64,000 nucleotides of DNA from Roseateles depolymerans (GCF_003387155.1 NZ_QUMT01000003.1:832233-896232), one strand, 5' to 3'; positions 7,929 through 17,811 are shown, numbered from the stretch's first letter. Made by a program: numbers and translations. The notes: generated by a model from the sequence alone, not told the origin.

Positions 7929-9656
7929 ATGTCGATCGCGCAACCCTTGCAGTCCGCTGCAGCCCCTTCCTGCAACGGGCAGTCGCTGCTCGACCTGGTG
8001 CAGACCCTCAATCCCACCGCCTTTGCGGCGCTGCTGACGCCGGACGGTGAGGTGGTGCATGTCAACCAGCCCGCCCTGGCGTTCCTCGGCGCCGCCCCTG
8101 ATGACGTGCTGGGTCGTCTCTTTCCCGACACGCCCTGGTGGCAGGGCTGCGAAATCGCCCGGCGCTGCCTGCGGCGGGCCATCAAGCTCGCCCGACGAGG
8201 CACGACCAGCCGCTTTACCCAGCAGGCGCAGGCGCCGGACGGAAGCTGGCACACCCGCCAGTTCCTCCTGCTGCCGGTCACCGATGGCAGCGGTCAGATC
8301 GTACAGTTGCTGGCCACGTCGGTTCCCGCACTCCCCGGCGGCGTGACGCCTCTGGACGTCGGCACGGGCCTGCCCAACCGGGCGGTCCTGCGTCAACGCC
8401 TGCAAGACGCCTTGCAGTGCCATGAGGCCCTGGACCTGCTGCTCATCGACCTGGATCGATTCAAGCGCATCAACGATGCGCTCGGACAGGCGGCCGGTGA
8501 CGAGCTGCTGCGGCGAGCGGCGCAGCGGCTGAGCCAAGCCCTGCCCGAGGCCGACCTGCTGGCCGGCGTGGGCGGGGACGAATTCGCCGTGTTGCTGCGT
8601 CCCGGCAATCCGGCGGCCGCTGGCGAGCGGGTGCTGGCGGCATTTGCCCAGCCCTTCGAGCTGGCCGGCCGCGAGGTGTTTGTCAGCTGCAGCATCGGCT
8701 GCGCCAGTGCCCCCGCTGACGGCGGCGACGTGAGTGAGGTGCTGCGCCAGGCCGCCACCGCCCTGCAGCTCGCCAAGGCCGCGGGCCGCAACGGCGTCCA
8801 CGTGTTCACCGCCGAACCCGACGAGACCGATCCCCACGCCCTGAGGCTGGAGACGGCCCTGCGCCGTGCCATCGAGCGGCAGCAACTGCGCCTGCACTAC
8901 CAGCCCCAGATCGAACTGGCCAGCGGCCGCATCATCGGGGCAGAGGCCTTGCTGCGCTGGCGCCATCCGGAGTTGGGCGAGGTGTCACCGGCCCGGTTCA
9001 TCCCGATCGCTGAGGAAAGCGGCCTGATCGGTGCCATCGGCGACTGGGTGCTGCGGGAAGCCGTGACGGCCGCCGCGGCCTGGCAGCGGGCCGGGCTCGC
9101 CCCCATCCGCATTGCGGTGAACCTGTCCGGCCGCCAGCTTCGCCAGCCCGGGCTGGCAGCGGCCATTGAGCAGTTGATGGCGGACAGCGGCCTGGACCCA
9201 TGCTGGCTGGCCGTGGAAGTGACCGAGAGCATGCTGGTGGACAACTTCGCGCAGACCTCGGCGACGCTGCAGCGGCTGCATGCACTGGGCATCGAGGTCG
9301 CCATCGACGACTTCGGCACGGGCTACTCGGGCCTGCACTATCTGCGGCAGCTGCCGGTGGACGTGGTCAAGATCGACCGCGGCTTCATTCCGGACATCTC
9401 GGCCCCCCTCAGCCAGGTGTCCATGACACGCGCCCTGATCCAGTTGGCCCACAGCCTGCAGATGCGGGTGGTGGCCGAAGGGATCGAGACCGAGGACCAC
9501 CGCCGCCTGCTGGCCCAGCAGCACTGCGATTTTGCGCAGGGCTTCCTGTTCAGCGCCGCACTGCCTGGCGACCAGTTCCAGGCCTTGCTGCAGCACCGCG
9601 CCGACACCTGGGCACGGCCGGCCCCGCAGCAGGCAGACGCTCTCAGCTTCAGTTGA
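7929..9656 (+). CDS. PAS-GGDEF-EAL c-di-GMP signalling protein
   Basis: Cytoplasmic protein of 575 residues. A PAS-like sensor spans about 20-135, a diguanylate cyclase (GGDEF) domain about 140-295 with GGDEF intact at 215-219, and an EAL phosphodiesterase domain about 305-565 with EAL at 339-341 and DDFGTGYSGL in the second half. No RxxD inhibitory site is seen before GGDEF (PEAD is there instead). Both active-site signatures are intact, so it may make or degrade c-di-GMP, or use GGDEF for GTP sensing. There are no membrane segments. ATG 7929 was chosen because the PAS region begins soon after. It is followed after 14 bases by another GGDEF gene, likely in the same operon. Confidence 0.9.
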   Translation: MSIAQPLQSAAAPSCNGQSLLDLVQTLNPTAFAALLTPDGEVVHVNQPALAFLGAAPDDVLGRLFPDTPWWQGCEIARRCLRRAIKLARRGTTSRFTQQAQAPDGSWHTRQFLLLPVTDGSGQIVQLLATSVPALPGGVTPLDVGTGLPNRAVLRQRLQDALQCHEALDLLLIDLDRFKRINDALGQAAGDELLRRAAQRLSQALPEADLLAGVGGDEFAVLLRPGNPAAAGERVLAAFAQPFELAGREVFVSCSIGCASAPADGGDVSEVLRQAATALQLAKAAGRNGVHVFTAEPDETDPHALRLETALRRAIERQQLRLHYQPQIELASGRIIGAEALLRWRHPELGEVSPARFIPIAEESGLIGAIGDWVLREAVTAAAAWQRAGLAPIRIAVNLSGRQLRQPGLAAAIEQLMADSGLDPCWLAVEVTESMLVDNFAQTSATLQRLHALGIEVAIDDFGTGYSGLHYLRQLPVDVVKIDRGFIPDISAPLSQVSMTRALIQLAHSLQMRVVAEGIETEDHRRLLAQQHCDFAQGFLFSAALPGDQFQALLQHRADTWARPAPQQADALSFS

Positions 9657-9670
9657 CCTTGGAGGCTCCC

Positions 9671-10714
9671 GTGCTCATGCCCCCGCTCCGCGACACCCCC
9701 GACCTGCTCGAAAGCCTGGGCTTGGCCGATGGCGCCACGCTGGCCGATCTGGACATGCTGACCCGCGCCGCCCGCATGCTGACCGGCGCCAGCCATGCGT
9801 TCGTCTCATTCGCCGACGACCAGTACCTCTGGCCAGCGTCTGCCTCCAGGACACCGGGAGAATGCAAGCCGCTGCACAGCGCCTACTGCTCGGCCCTGCT
9901 GGCCAGCGACGAGCGCAACCTGGTCAGCCGCAACGTACTGCAAGACCCACGCACCCAGGCCGTGGTCCGCCAGCCTGGGGACCCGAGGATCGTGGCTTAT
10001 GCCGGCACCCTGCTGCGGGATGAGGCCGGCCGGAAACTGGGCACCCTGTGCGTCACCGACACAGTGGAGCGGGACTTCGACGCCGAACAACTGGCGCTGC
10101 TGAATGGCCTGGGACGGCAGGTGATGAACCTGGTGTCGCTGCGTGCCGCCAAACGCCAGCTCACCACCGCGCTGGCCCAGATGACCACGCTCGCCCGCGT
10201 GGACACCCTGACGGGCCTGCTGAACCGCCGTGCCTGGCAGGAGGAGGCCGAGACCCTGCGCAAGCTGGTGCTGCGGCAATCCGGCCACGTTTCGGTGGCG
10301 GCGCTGGACCTGGATCACTTCAAACGCATCAACGACTCGCGGGGACACGCGGCCGGCGATGCAGTGCTGTCCGCGCTGGGGAAGTTGCTGGCCAAAGCGC
10401 TGCGCACCACCGACCGGATCGGCCGCATCGGGGGCGAGGAGTTCGCCGTCATCATGCCGTTCACGACGCCCGAGGCGGCTGCCGCGCGACTGGATGCGCT
10501 GCGGCAGCGCATTGCGACGCACCGCATCATTGACGGCGACGAGCGGCTGGCGGTGACGGTGTCTTGCGGCGTGGCCGGCGTAGACGCCCAGGACGCCGGC
10601 ATCGATGCGGCGCTGCGCCGTGCCGACCAGGCGTTGTATGACGCCAAACATGCCGGGCGCGACCGCGTGCGGGTGGCCCCCGTCAGCGCCCGGCCACTCG
10701 CCGTCAGCGGCTGA
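9671..10714 (+). CDS. GAF-GGDEF diguanylate cyclase
   Basis: Protein of 347 residues: an N-terminal GAF-type sensor (about 20-160, including HAFVSFADDQYLWPA and AGTLLRDEAGRKLGTLCVTD) and a C-terminal GGDEF domain (about 175-340). The active-site loop is GGEEF at 254-258. The RxxD inhibitory site RTTD is at 245-248, exactly five residues before it, so product inhibition by c-di-GMP is expected. GTG start at 9671 with GGAGG at 9661-9665; ATG 9677 is an alternative. It pairs with the adjacent GGDEF-EAL gene as a synthesis/turnover module. The ligand of the GAF domain is unknown. Confidence 0.9.
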   Translation: MLMPPLRDTPDLLESLGLADGATLADLDMLTRAARMLTGASHAFVSFADDQYLWPASASRTPGECKPLHSAYCSALLASDERNLVSRNVLQDPRTQAVVRQPGDPRIVAYAGTLLRDEAGRKLGTLCVTDTVERDFDAEQLALLNGLGRQVMNLVSLRAAKRQLTTALAQMTTLARVDTLTGLLNRRAWQEEAETLRKLVLRQSGHVSVAALDLDHFKRINDSRGHAAGDAVLSALGKLLAKALRTTDRIGRIGGEEFAVIMPFTTPEAAAARLDALRQRIATHRIIDGDERLAVTVSCGVAGVDAQDAGIDAALRRADQALYDAKHAGRDRVRVAPVSARPLAVSG

Positions 10715-10740
10715 TATCGGCCGACGGCCTTGCGTCGCCG

Positions 10741-12861
10741 TCAGATCACCAGCGGATCGATGTCCACCGCCCAGCGCAACACGCCCTTGTGGCGCTTGCG
10801 CAGGCCGTGCAGCGTCGGCAGCCAGTCGCGCAGGAAGCGCTGCAGCTGGCCACGATGCCCTGCCTCGATGAGCATCTGGAAGCGCTCGACATTGGCCACC
10901 CGGGCCACCGCCATCGGCACCGGCGGGTAGATCAACAGCCCCATGGCCAGGGGCAGCTCCTGCGCCTGCGCCTGGGCGGCTTCCAGGAACTCGCGGGCCG
11001 CTTCCACCGTCCGCCCCTCCGCCCGCACCAGCGCCAGATGGGCAAAGGGCGGCAGTCCCGCAGACATGCGCTCGGCCAGCTGGCTGCCGGCAAAAGCCTC
11101 GTAGTCGTGCTTTTGCAGCGCCTGGAACAGCGCGTGGTCCGGATACCAGGTCTGCACCCACAGCTCGCTGCGGGACGCCTGGGCCGCGTCTCGTCCCGCA
11201 CGGCCGCCCACCTGCATCAGCAGGGAAAACAGCCGCTCGGGCGCCCGGAAGTCATTGCTGAACAGGGCCCCGTCCGGATTCACCGCCGCCACCAGCGTGA
11301 TGCGCCGGAAGTCGTGACCCTTGGCCACCATCTGCGTGCCGACCAGCACATCCACCTCGCCGTCATGCACTGCGCCGAGCTGCGCCTCCAGGCTGCCCTT
11401 GAGCCGGGTGGTGTCGGCATCGATGCGGGCGATGCGGGCGCCGGGCAGGGCCTCGGCCAGTTGCTCTTCCAGACGCTCGGTCCCGCGGCCCAGCGGCGCG
11501 ATGTCCGGATTGCCGCAGGACGGACAGGCCCGTGGCACCCGCTGCGAGACGCCGCAGTGGTGGCAGCGCAGCGTGCGGTCCTCGCGGTGGAAGACCTGAT
11601 GCGCACTGCAATGCGGGCAGTCGCTTTTCCAATTGCATTGATCGCAGTGCAGCACCGGCGCATAACCGCGGCGGTTCAGGAAGACCAGGCTCTGCTCGCC
11701 CCGCGCCAGCCGCTTGCGCAGCGCATCCAGCAGCGGCACCGACAAGGCGGTCGTCACGCCCTTCTTGCGCTCGAGCCGGTTCATGTCGAACAGGCGCACG
11801 GTGGGCAGCTCACCGCCGCCGATGCGCTCGGTCAGGTCGATGCGCCGATAACGGCCTGCCAGCGCATGCTGCCAGGTCTCCAGCGACGGAGTGGCCGATC
11901 CCAGCAGCACCGGAATGCGCTCCAGGTGGCCGCGGTAGACCGCCAGGTCCCGCGCGGAATACCGGGCGCCGTCCTGCTGCTTGTAGGACGGGTCATGCTC
12001 CTCATCCACCACCAGAAGGCCCAGTCGCGGCAGCGAGGCGAACACCGCCAGCCGGGTGCCCAGCACCAGCTGCGCGCGACCCAGATGGGCGCTGAGCCAA
12101 TGCCGCAGGCGCTGCGCGGGCGTGAGGCCGCTGTGCAAAGACACGATGCTGTGACCGGCAAAGCGGGCCGCGAAGCGGGCTTCGAGCTGCGGCGTCAGGT
12201 TGATCTCGGGCACCAGTACCAGCACCTGGCGGCCCTGCGCCAGCGCGTCCTCGGCGGCGCGCAGATAGATCTCGGTCTTGCCGCTGCCGGTCAGCCCCCA
12301 CAGCAGCGCCGGCGGCGGACTGGCCTGCGCGGCCAGCGCCTGGACGGCCGCCAGGGCTGCGCTCTGCTGCTCCGTGAGGGCGGGCCGCTCGGGCGGCGCT
12401 TGGTCGGCGGCACGCGCGGCAGCGGCTTCCGCCTTGTCCAGCTTTTTCAGCCGCGCCTGCAGTTGCGCAGCATCGAGTTCACGCAGTTGCGGCGGCAGCA
12501 CGGCCAGGGCCAGCTCCCCCACACTGCGCTGGTAATAGGCCGCTGCAAAGTCCAGCAGGCGGCGCCAGGAGGCGGACAGCGGCGGCAGCGCATCCAGCGC
12601 AGCGCCGACCGGTCGCAACTGGTCTTCCGGCAGGGCATCGCCGGCCGCCTCGCCGCTGGGTGGATCGTCCCAGACGATGCCCAGCGTGTCGCGACGGCCC
12701 AGGCCCACCTGCACCAGCGTGCCCGGGGCCAGGTCTTGTGGCCCCAGGTAGTCCAGCGGGCCGGTCAGGCCGCTGTGCTGCGGCGCGTCCACCGCAACGC
12801 TCACACGACGCCACGATGCCGTGGACGGCTGGGCGGGCGTGGAGGGCTCTGCGTCGCTCAT
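10741..12861 (-). CDS. priA: Primosomal protein N' (replication restart helicase PriA)
   Basis: DEAH-type 3'-5' DNA helicase of 706 residues that reloads the replisome at stalled forks. An N-terminal DNA-binding region is followed by the helicase core with Walker A GLTGSGKTE, motif II DEEH (VVDEEHDPSYKQQD) and motif III GSATPS. The zinc-binding region has paired cysteines (CDQCNWKSDCPHC, CHHCG, CPSCG). Helicase motifs VGTQMVAKGHDF and QVGGRAGR follow. Length is normal for the family. ATG 12861 has GGGAGGG just upstream. It lies downstream of hemE on the same strand, separated by 370 bases. Confidence 0.97.
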   Translation of the reverse strand: MSDAEPSTPAQPSTASWRRVSVAVDAPQHSGLTGPLDYLGPQDLAPGTLVQVGLGRRDTLGIVWDDPPSGEAAGDALPEDQLRPVGAALDALPPLSASWRRLLDFAAAYYQRSVGELALAVLPPQLRELDAAQLQARLKKLDKAEAAAARAADQAPPERPALTEQQSAALAAVQALAAQASPPPALLWGLTGSGKTEIYLRAAEDALAQGRQVLVLVPEINLTPQLEARFAARFAGHSIVSLHSGLTPAQRLRHWLSAHLGRAQLVLGTRLAVFASLPRLGLLVVDEEHDPSYKQQDGARYSARDLAVYRGHLERIPVLLGSATPSLETWQHALAGRYRRIDLTERIGGGELPTVRLFDMNRLERKKGVTTALSVPLLDALRKRLARGEQSLVFLNRRGYAPVLHCDQCNWKSDCPHCSAHQVFHREDRTLRCHHCGVSQRVPRACPSCGNPDIAPLGRGTERLEEQLAEALPGARIARIDADTTRLKGSLEAQLGAVHDGEVDVLVGTQMVAKGHDFRRITLVAAVNPDGALFSNDFRAPERLFSLLMQVGGRAGRDAAQASRSELWVQTWYPDHALFQALQKHDYEAFAGSQLAERMSAGLPPFAHLALVRAEGRTVEAAREFLEAAQAQAQELPLAMGLLIYPPVPMAVARVANVERFQMLIEAGHRGQLQRFLRDWLPTLHGLRKRHKGVLRWAVDIDPLVI

Positions 12862-13231
12862 CCGGCCCTCCCTTGGCGCACCGGGCCGGACCTGCCATCG
12901 CTCACTGCAGCGGCGTGTCCGTCATGCAAGGTTGCCTGAGAAAAACGCGCCAAGTCCATGATTTCCAAGCTTGCCCACACCAGCGACCTCAACCTGTGGA
13001 TAACTTTGTGGGAAACGGCCGCATTTCTTCCGACAACTGCGCGATGACTTCGGGAAGGGGGAAAACGCCAAGCGTTCGGGCAAACCCGAATACTTGTTTG
13101 AAATCAATGACTTGCGTGCCCATCCGGGAAAATCCTAGCTGCGGCATGACCGGTGTGCTGCCTTTGGGTGACATGCACGGATTTGGGGATAACTGCTGTC
13201 CAAGGTCCGGTCAATCCCACGTGAGTCGGGC
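12862..13231. other. Intergenic region between hemE and priA with DnaA-box-like sites
   Basis: This 370-base gap holds no supported gene; two minus-strand ORFs of 61 codons overlap in different frames and neither looks like a known protein. A perfect DnaA-box consensus lies at 12995-13003 (TTATCCACA on the minus strand), and a one-mismatch copy at 13184-13192. The region is less GC-rich than its surroundings, which fits a promoter for priA. Confidence 0.5.
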
Positions 13232-14323
13232 TCAGACCGGCTGGCGCAGGAGGCGGGAATGGCGGTGCACCTCGTCCACCAGTTCCGCGACGTGATCGGG
13301 CGGGGTGAACTGGCTGATGCCGTGGCCCAGGTTGAAGATGTGGCCGCCCCACTGACCGTCCGCCCGCTGCGGACGGCCGAAGCTGTCCAGCACGGCGCGG
13401 GTCTGCTCGCGCACCACGACCGGCGGCGCGAACAGCACGTTCGGATCCAGGTTGCCCTGGAAGGCCACACGGTCGTTCAGGCGCTGGCGCGCCTGGCCCA
13501 GGTTGACGGTCCAGTCCAGGCCGACAACGTCGGCGCCGGCATCGGCAATTTCGTCCAGCCACAGGCCGCCGCCCTTGGTGAAGAGCAGTCGCGGCACGCG
13601 GCGGCCTTCATGTTCGGTCTTGAGCTGCGACAGCACGCGACGCGAGTAGTCCAGGCTGAAACGCTGGAACGCGCCATCGGCCAGCACGCCGCCCCAGGAA
13701 TCGAACACCATCACGGCCTGGGCGCCGGCATCGATTTGCGCATTCAGGTAGGCGGCCACCGCATCGGCGTTGATGGACAGGATGCGATGCATCAGGTCCG
13801 GACGCGCATACATGAGGCTCTTCACATGACGGTAGTCGTCCGAGCCGCCGCCCTCCACCATGTAGCAGGCCAGCGTCCAGGGGCTGCCGGAGAAGCCGAT
13901 CAAGGGGACGCGACCGTTCAGCGCATGACGGATGGAGGTGACCGCATCGAACACGTAGCGAAGCCGTTCCATGTCCGGCACTTCCAGCGCGGCCACCGCG
14001 GCTTCGTCGCGGACCTGCTTGGCGAACTTGGGGCCCTCGCCCGCGGCGAAGCTCAGGCCCAGGCCCATGGCGTCCGGCACGGTGAGGATGTCGCTGAACA
14101 GGATGGCAGCGTCCAGCGGGTAGCGGTCCAGCGGCTGCAGGGTCACCTCGGTGGCGTAGTCCTTGTTGGTCGCCAGACCCATGAAACTGCCGGCACGTTC
14201 GCGGGTGTCGCGATACTCCTTCAGGTAGCGACCGGCCTGGCGCATCAGCCAGACCGGTGTGTAGTCCGTGGGCTGGCGCAGACAGGCGCGCAGGAAGGTG
14301 TCGTTCTGAAGTGGGGCGCTCAT
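13232..14323 (-). CDS. hemE: Uroporphyrinogen decarboxylase
   Basis: Cytosolic haem-pathway enzyme that decarboxylates the four acetate side chains of uroporphyrinogen III to give coproporphyrinogen III. 363 residues, normal length. The family signature [16 protein letters not shown] is close to the N-terminus, and [19 protein letters not shown] and FDSWGG follow in order. The start at 14323 ([10 protein letters not shown]) matches family N-termini; two in-frame ATGs upstream (14338, 14347) are possible but have no better ribosome-binding site. Divergent from the lemA-like gene. Confidence 0.96.
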   Translation of the reverse strand: MSAPLQNDTFLRACLRQPTDYTPVWLMRQAGRYLKEYRDTRERAGSFMGLATNKDYATEVTLQPLDRYPLDAAILFSDILTVPDAMGLGLSFAAGEGPKFAKQVRDEAAVAALEVPDMERLRYVFDAVTSIRHALNGRVPLIGFSGSPWTLACYMVEGGGSDDYRHVKSLMYARPDLMHRILSINADAVAAYLNAQIDAGAQAVMVFDSWGGVLADGAFQRFSLDYSRRVLSQLKTEHEGRRVPRLLFTKGGGLWLDEIADAGADVVGLDWTVNLGQARQRLNDRVAFQGNLDPNVLFAPPVVVREQTRAVLDSFGRPQRADGQWGGHIFNLGHGISQFTPPDHVAELVDEVHRHSRLLRQPV

Positions 14324-14463
14324 ACACGGATTATCCATGGGGTGCATGGGATACTGATTTGCGTCAGGTCACAAGCCGGACATCCGGGGGCACCCTCTTG
14401 GGGGCATGGCCTTGAAATCCGGCCACCGCCCTCGATATGCGCCGACACCAGGAGGAATGATTC

Positions 14464-15282
14464 ATGAACCCGAAGTCCCCGCAGTCTCGCCAGTCCCAGT
14501 GGTCCACGGCTGAGGTCGCGTCGCCGTCTGCCTCCGGATCCGTGTCCGGACGCAGCTTCAGCGCTGCGCGCAGCGGCGCTGTCCGTGCACTGGCCGGCGC
14601 GCTGGTCCTCAGTGCCCCGCTGCTGCTCAGCGGCTGCGGCTACAACGAATTCCAGAACCTGGACGAGCAGGTGAACGCCAGTTGGTCCGAAGTGCTGAGC
14701 CAGTATCAGCGCCGCAGCGACCTCATTCCCAACATCGTCAACACGGTCAAGGGCGAGGCCAACTTCGAGCAGGAGACGCTGACCCGCGTGGTGGAAGCCC
14801 GCGCCAAGGCCACCAGCATCCAGGTCACGCCTGAACTGGCCAAGGACCCGGAAGCCCTCAAGCGCTTCCAGGCGGCGCAGGGGGAGCTCTCCAGCGCGCT
14901 CAGCCGGCTGCTGGCGGTCAGCGAGGCCTATCCCACGCTGCAGTCCAACCAGGGCTTCCGGGACCTGCGGGTGCAACTGGAAGGCACGGAGAACCGCATC
15001 ACCGTGGCTCGCAACCGCTATATCAAGTCGGTGCAGGAGTACAACGGCCTGACCCGGCGCTTCCCGACCAACCTGACCGCCAAGATGTTCGGGTACGAGG
15101 TCAAGCCCAACTTCACCGTGCAGAACGAGGCCGCGATCTCGGCACCGCCGACGGTGAACTTTGACAAGCCGGGGGCCGCGGCTCCTGCTCCTGCTCCAGC
15201 GCAGACCCCGGCCCCTGCGACCGGCGCGTCCGCATCGTCGCTGACGCTGCCCGGCCCGGGTGCGGCACCGGCCTCGCGCTGA
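14464..15282 (+). CDS. LemA-family lipoprotein
   Basis: Membrane-anchored LemA protein of 272 residues. A long Ser-rich N-terminal stretch precedes a lipoprotein signal with lipobox LLSGC at C58. The LemA core follows (YNEFQNLDEQVNASWSEV, RRSDLIPNIVNTVKGEA, AYPTLQSNQGFRDL) and then an Ala/Pro-rich C-terminal tail. AGGAGG precedes ATG 14464. First gene of a LemA-TPM-TPM cluster whose members are separated by 10 and -1 bases, a common grouping in proteobacteria. The molecular function of LemA is not established; the context suggests an envelope role together with the TPM proteins. Confidence 0.92.
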   Translation: MNPKSPQSRQSQWSTAEVASPSASGSVSGRSFSAARSGAVRALAGALVLSAPLLLSGCGYNEFQNLDEQVNASWSEVLSQYQRRSDLIPNIVNTVKGEANFEQETLTRVVEARAKATSIQVTPELAKDPEALKRFQAAQGELSSALSRLLAVSEAYPTLQSNQGFRDLRVQLEGTENRITVARNRYIKSVQEYNGLTRRFPTNLTAKMFGYEVKPNFTVQNEAAISAPPTVNFDKPGAAAPAPAPAQTPAPATGASASSLTLPGPGAAPASR

Positions 15283-15292
15283 GGCCGGCCGC

Positions 15293-16309
15293 ATGCGGAT
15301 CCGCCTGGTTCCGGACCGGCCGCCCAAGGTGCCTTGGGTGTCTTTGCTGCTGGCGCTGGTGGCCCTCCTGTTGAGCCTGTCGGGGGTCGTCCCAAAGGCA
15401 CATGCCCAGGACGTGCAACCGGTGCCGGCCCTCACCGGCCGGGTGATCGACCAGACCGCCACCTTGAGCGAAGCGCAGCGCCAGGCGCTGGAGCGCAAGC
15501 TGGCCGCCTTCGAGCAGGAGGCCGGTCCGCAGATGGTGGTGCTGATGGTGCCCAGCACGGCGCCGGAGGACATTGCTGCCTACGCCCAGCGGGTGGGGGA
15601 TCAATGGAAGATCGGTCGCCGCACTGTGGGTGATGGTCTGCTGATCGTCGTGGCCAAGCAGGACCGGCGCATCAACATCCAGACTGCCAAGGCGCTGGAA
15701 GGTGCGGTGCCGGATCTTGCCGCGCGGCAGATCATCGAGCGGGACATCACGCCGGCCTTTCGCGCTGGCGACTATGCCGGCGGCCTGAACCGTGCGGTGG
15801 ATTCGCTGCAGGCCCGCATCCGCGGGGAACACCTGCCGGCACCAACCGCGAAGGAGCGACGCACGGCGCCCTCCTCCGGCAGTGGCTTCGATTTCGGTGG
15901 TGCGGCTGCGTTGTTCTTTATTGGCGTGCCGATCGCCGGTGCGCTGCTCACCGCCATGATGGGTCGCAAGCTGGGGAGCCTGGTGACGGGCGGTGGCGCG
16001 GGTGCCCTCGGCTGGCTCTATAGCGGCAGTGTGCTGATGGGCATCGGCGCTGCACTGGCCTCGCTGGTGCTGGTCGGCGTGCTGGGCATTGGCGCGGCCC
16101 GGCGGCGCTACAGCGGTGGCGGCGCCAGTCCCTATCGCAGCAGTGCGCACGGCATCGGCAGCCGCAGTCCCGGTGTCTTTATTCCGCCGGTGATCTGGGG
16201 CAGCGGCGGTGGAGACGGCGGGGGCAGTTGGGGCGGTGGTGATGGCGGTGGCTTCTCCTCCGGCGGCGGCGGTGACTTCGGCGGCGGTGGCGCCTCGGGA
16301 GATTGGTGA
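15293..16309 (+). CDS. TPM-domain membrane protein (YgcG family)
   Basis: Protein of 338 residues with a signal sequence or anchor (SLLLALVALLLSLSG, likely cleavage after AHA). A TPM domain (about 45-180: TGRVIDQTATLSEAQRQALE, GPQMVVLMVPST, GDGLLIVVAKQDRRI) is followed by hydrophobic segments around 200-265 and a Gly/Ser-rich C-terminal tail. This is the usual YgcG layout: extracytoplasmic TPM domain, membrane segments, and a low-complexity Gly tail. ATG 15293 follows the lemA-like stop by ten bases. Function is not established beyond association with LemA. Confidence 0.9.
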   Translation: MRIRLVPDRPPKVPWVSLLLALVALLLSLSGVVPKAHAQDVQPVPALTGRVIDQTATLSEAQRQALERKLAAFEQEAGPQMVVLMVPSTAPEDIAAYAQRVGDQWKIGRRTVGDGLLIVVAKQDRRINIQTAKALEGAVPDLAARQIIERDITPAFRAGDYAGGLNRAVDSLQARIRGEHLPAPTAKERRTAPSSGSGFDFGGAAALFFIGVPIAGALLTAMMGRKLGSLVTGGGAGALGWLYSGSVLMGIGAALASLVLVGVLGIGAARRRYSGGGASPYRSSAHGIGSRSPGVFIPPVIWGSGGGDGGGSWGGGDGGGFSSGGGGDFGGGGASGDW

Positions 16310-16860
16310 TGACAGCTCCAGCGAACTCCTCACCGCAGGGTCGCCCGGCGCCGACGTCCTCGCGCTGGGCCCGGCTGCTGCGGCATCGCCTGTGGGATGA
16401 GGCCGACGCGCATCGCGTCCTGCCCCCGGAGGCGCTGGCGCGTCTGGCCGCCCGGGTGGCCGAGAGCGAGCGACGCCACGGCGGGGAGATCCGCCTGTGT
16501 GTGGAAGCCAGCCTGCCACTGAGCTACCTGTGGCGGCACGCCAGCGCGCGCGAGCGGGCGGTCACGCAGTTCGGCAAGCTTCGGGTCTGGGATACCGAGC
16601 ACAACAACGGCGTGCTGATCTATTTGCTGCTGGCGGAGCACGCCATCGAAATCGTGGCGGACCGCGGGCTGAACCAGCGGGTCAGTGCCGAGCAGTGGCG
16701 GACCGTCATCAACAGCCTGCGTGCAGCACTGCAGGCCGGACGTTTTGAAGAAGGCCTGACGGAGGCGGTGCAGGCGGTGGAGCAATTGCTGGCCCAGCAC
16801 TTCCCGCCCTCGGACGACGGGCCACGCAATGAGCTGCCCAATGCAGTCGTGGTGCTGTAG
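16309..16860 (+). CDS. TPM-domain protein
   Basis: Protein of 183 residues whose core is a TPM domain (about 45-170: ARVAESERRHGGEIRLCVEA, VWDTEHNNGVLIYLLLAEH, IEIVADRGLNQRV). No signal peptide or clear membrane span is seen. Its ATG overlaps the preceding stop (TGATG), so translation is coupled to the YgcG-like gene. TTG 16303 and GTG 16306 are less likely starts. Probably works with the LemA and YgcG-like proteins; the exact function is unknown. Confidence 0.88.
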   Translation: MTAPANSSPQGRPAPTSSRWARLLRHRLWDEADAHRVLPPEALARLAARVAESERRHGGEIRLCVEASLPLSYLWRHASARERAVTQFGKLRVWDTEHNNGVLIYLLLAEHAIEIVADRGLNQRVSAEQWRTVINSLRAALQAGRFEEGLTEAVQAVEQLLAQHFPPSDDGPRNELPNAVVVL

Positions 16861-16905
16861 AGCGAGCTGACTGCCGGGACCAGAGCTTGGCGCTGAGCGA
16901 CGAAC

Positions 16906-17811
16906 TCACGCCAGCCGCGGATACGGCGGCAGCGGCTTCAACTTCGTCTTGAATGACTCCCGCAGCGGCGGATGGCTCAGCTTGGGGAAGTCGAACTGCG
17001 GCTCCGGACATTGCACATCCGGCAGGTGGTCCAGCAGGTGGCGGATCAGGGTCAGTCGGCCGCGGCGCTGGTCGTTGAAGTCCACCAGCGTCCAGGGCGC
17101 ATGCGGCGTGTGGGTCGCCTTGAACATGCGGTCGCGCGCCCGGCCGTACTCCTCATAGTGCTCGCGGGATTGCAGGTCAATCGGCGAGAGCTTCCAGCGC
17201 TTGAGCGGATCTTCCGCCCGCTCGGCAAAGCGCTCTTCCTGATGTTCCTGATCGACGGTCAGCCAGTACTTGAACAGCAGCAGGCCGTCCTCCACCAGCA
17301 GCTCCTCGAAGCGCGGCACTTGGGCCAGAAATGCGTCGGTCTGCTCGGGCGTGCAAAAGCCCATCACCGATTCCACGCCGGCGCGGTTGTACCAGCTGCG
17401 GTCGAACAGCACGAGCTCGCCCGCCGCCGGCAGATGAGCCACATGACGCTGGAAGTACCACTGGCCTTGTTCCCGCTCACTGGGCTTGGACAGCGCCACG
17501 GTGTGGCACTGGCGCGGGTTCAGCGTTTCCGAGATGGCATTGATCACGCCACCTTTGCCGGCGGTGTCCCGGCCTTCGAAGATCACCAGCACGCGGTGAC
17601 CGGTGAGCTGGAGCCAGCGAGCCACATTGTTCAGCTCGACCTGCAGGGCTTCCAGGTGCTCGAGGTAGTCGGACTTGGAGAGCTTGTGATCGGCCAGGTC
17701 GATGCGGGAGGCGGTTGACTCAGCCTTGCCGGACTTGGAGGCCTTGGCCGCCTTGTCCGACGGGCCGCCCTGGCCTGCGTCCTTGTCCTTGCCCTGCTTC
17801 TTCTTGCCCAT
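16906..17811 (-). CDS. ppk2: Polyphosphate kinase 2
   Basis: Cytosolic PPK2-family enzyme of 301 residues that moves phosphate between polyphosphate and nucleotides. Residues 1-35 are a Lys/Gly-rich tail. The core has Walker A EGRDTAGKGG, Walker B-type lid region DRSWYNRAGVE, and RERGQ-like EREQGQWYFQRHV. Single-domain length fits class I, which usually makes NTP from NDP, but I cannot settle class or nucleotide preference. CGGAG precedes ATG 17811. Its 3' end faces the convergent TPM gene. Confidence 0.93.
   Translation of the reverse strand: MGKKKQGKDKDAGQGGPSDKAAKASKSGKAESTASRIDLADHKLSKSDYLEHLEALQVELNNVARWLQLTGHRVLVIFEGRDTAGKGGVINAISETLNPRQCHTVALSKPSEREQGQWYFQRHVAHLPAAGELVLFDRSWYNRAGVESVMGFCTPEQTDAFLAQVPRFEELLVEDGLLLFKYWLTVDQEHQEERFAERAEDPLKRWKLSPIDLQSREHYEEYGRARDRMFKATHTPHAPWTLVDFNDQRRGRLTLIRHLLDHLPDVQCPEPQFDFPKLSHPPLRESFKTKLKPLPPYPRLA

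Noticed and set aside
12922-13174. Two overlapping minus-strand ORFs of 61 codons in the hemE-priA gap
   Set aside because: No ribosome-binding site or known domain; the two lie in different frames and overlap, and the region has promoter-like composition.
12995-13192. Chromosomal origin of replication
   Set aside because: Only two DnaA-like boxes, no AT-rich unwinding region, and no dnaA, dnaN or rpmH genes nearby.
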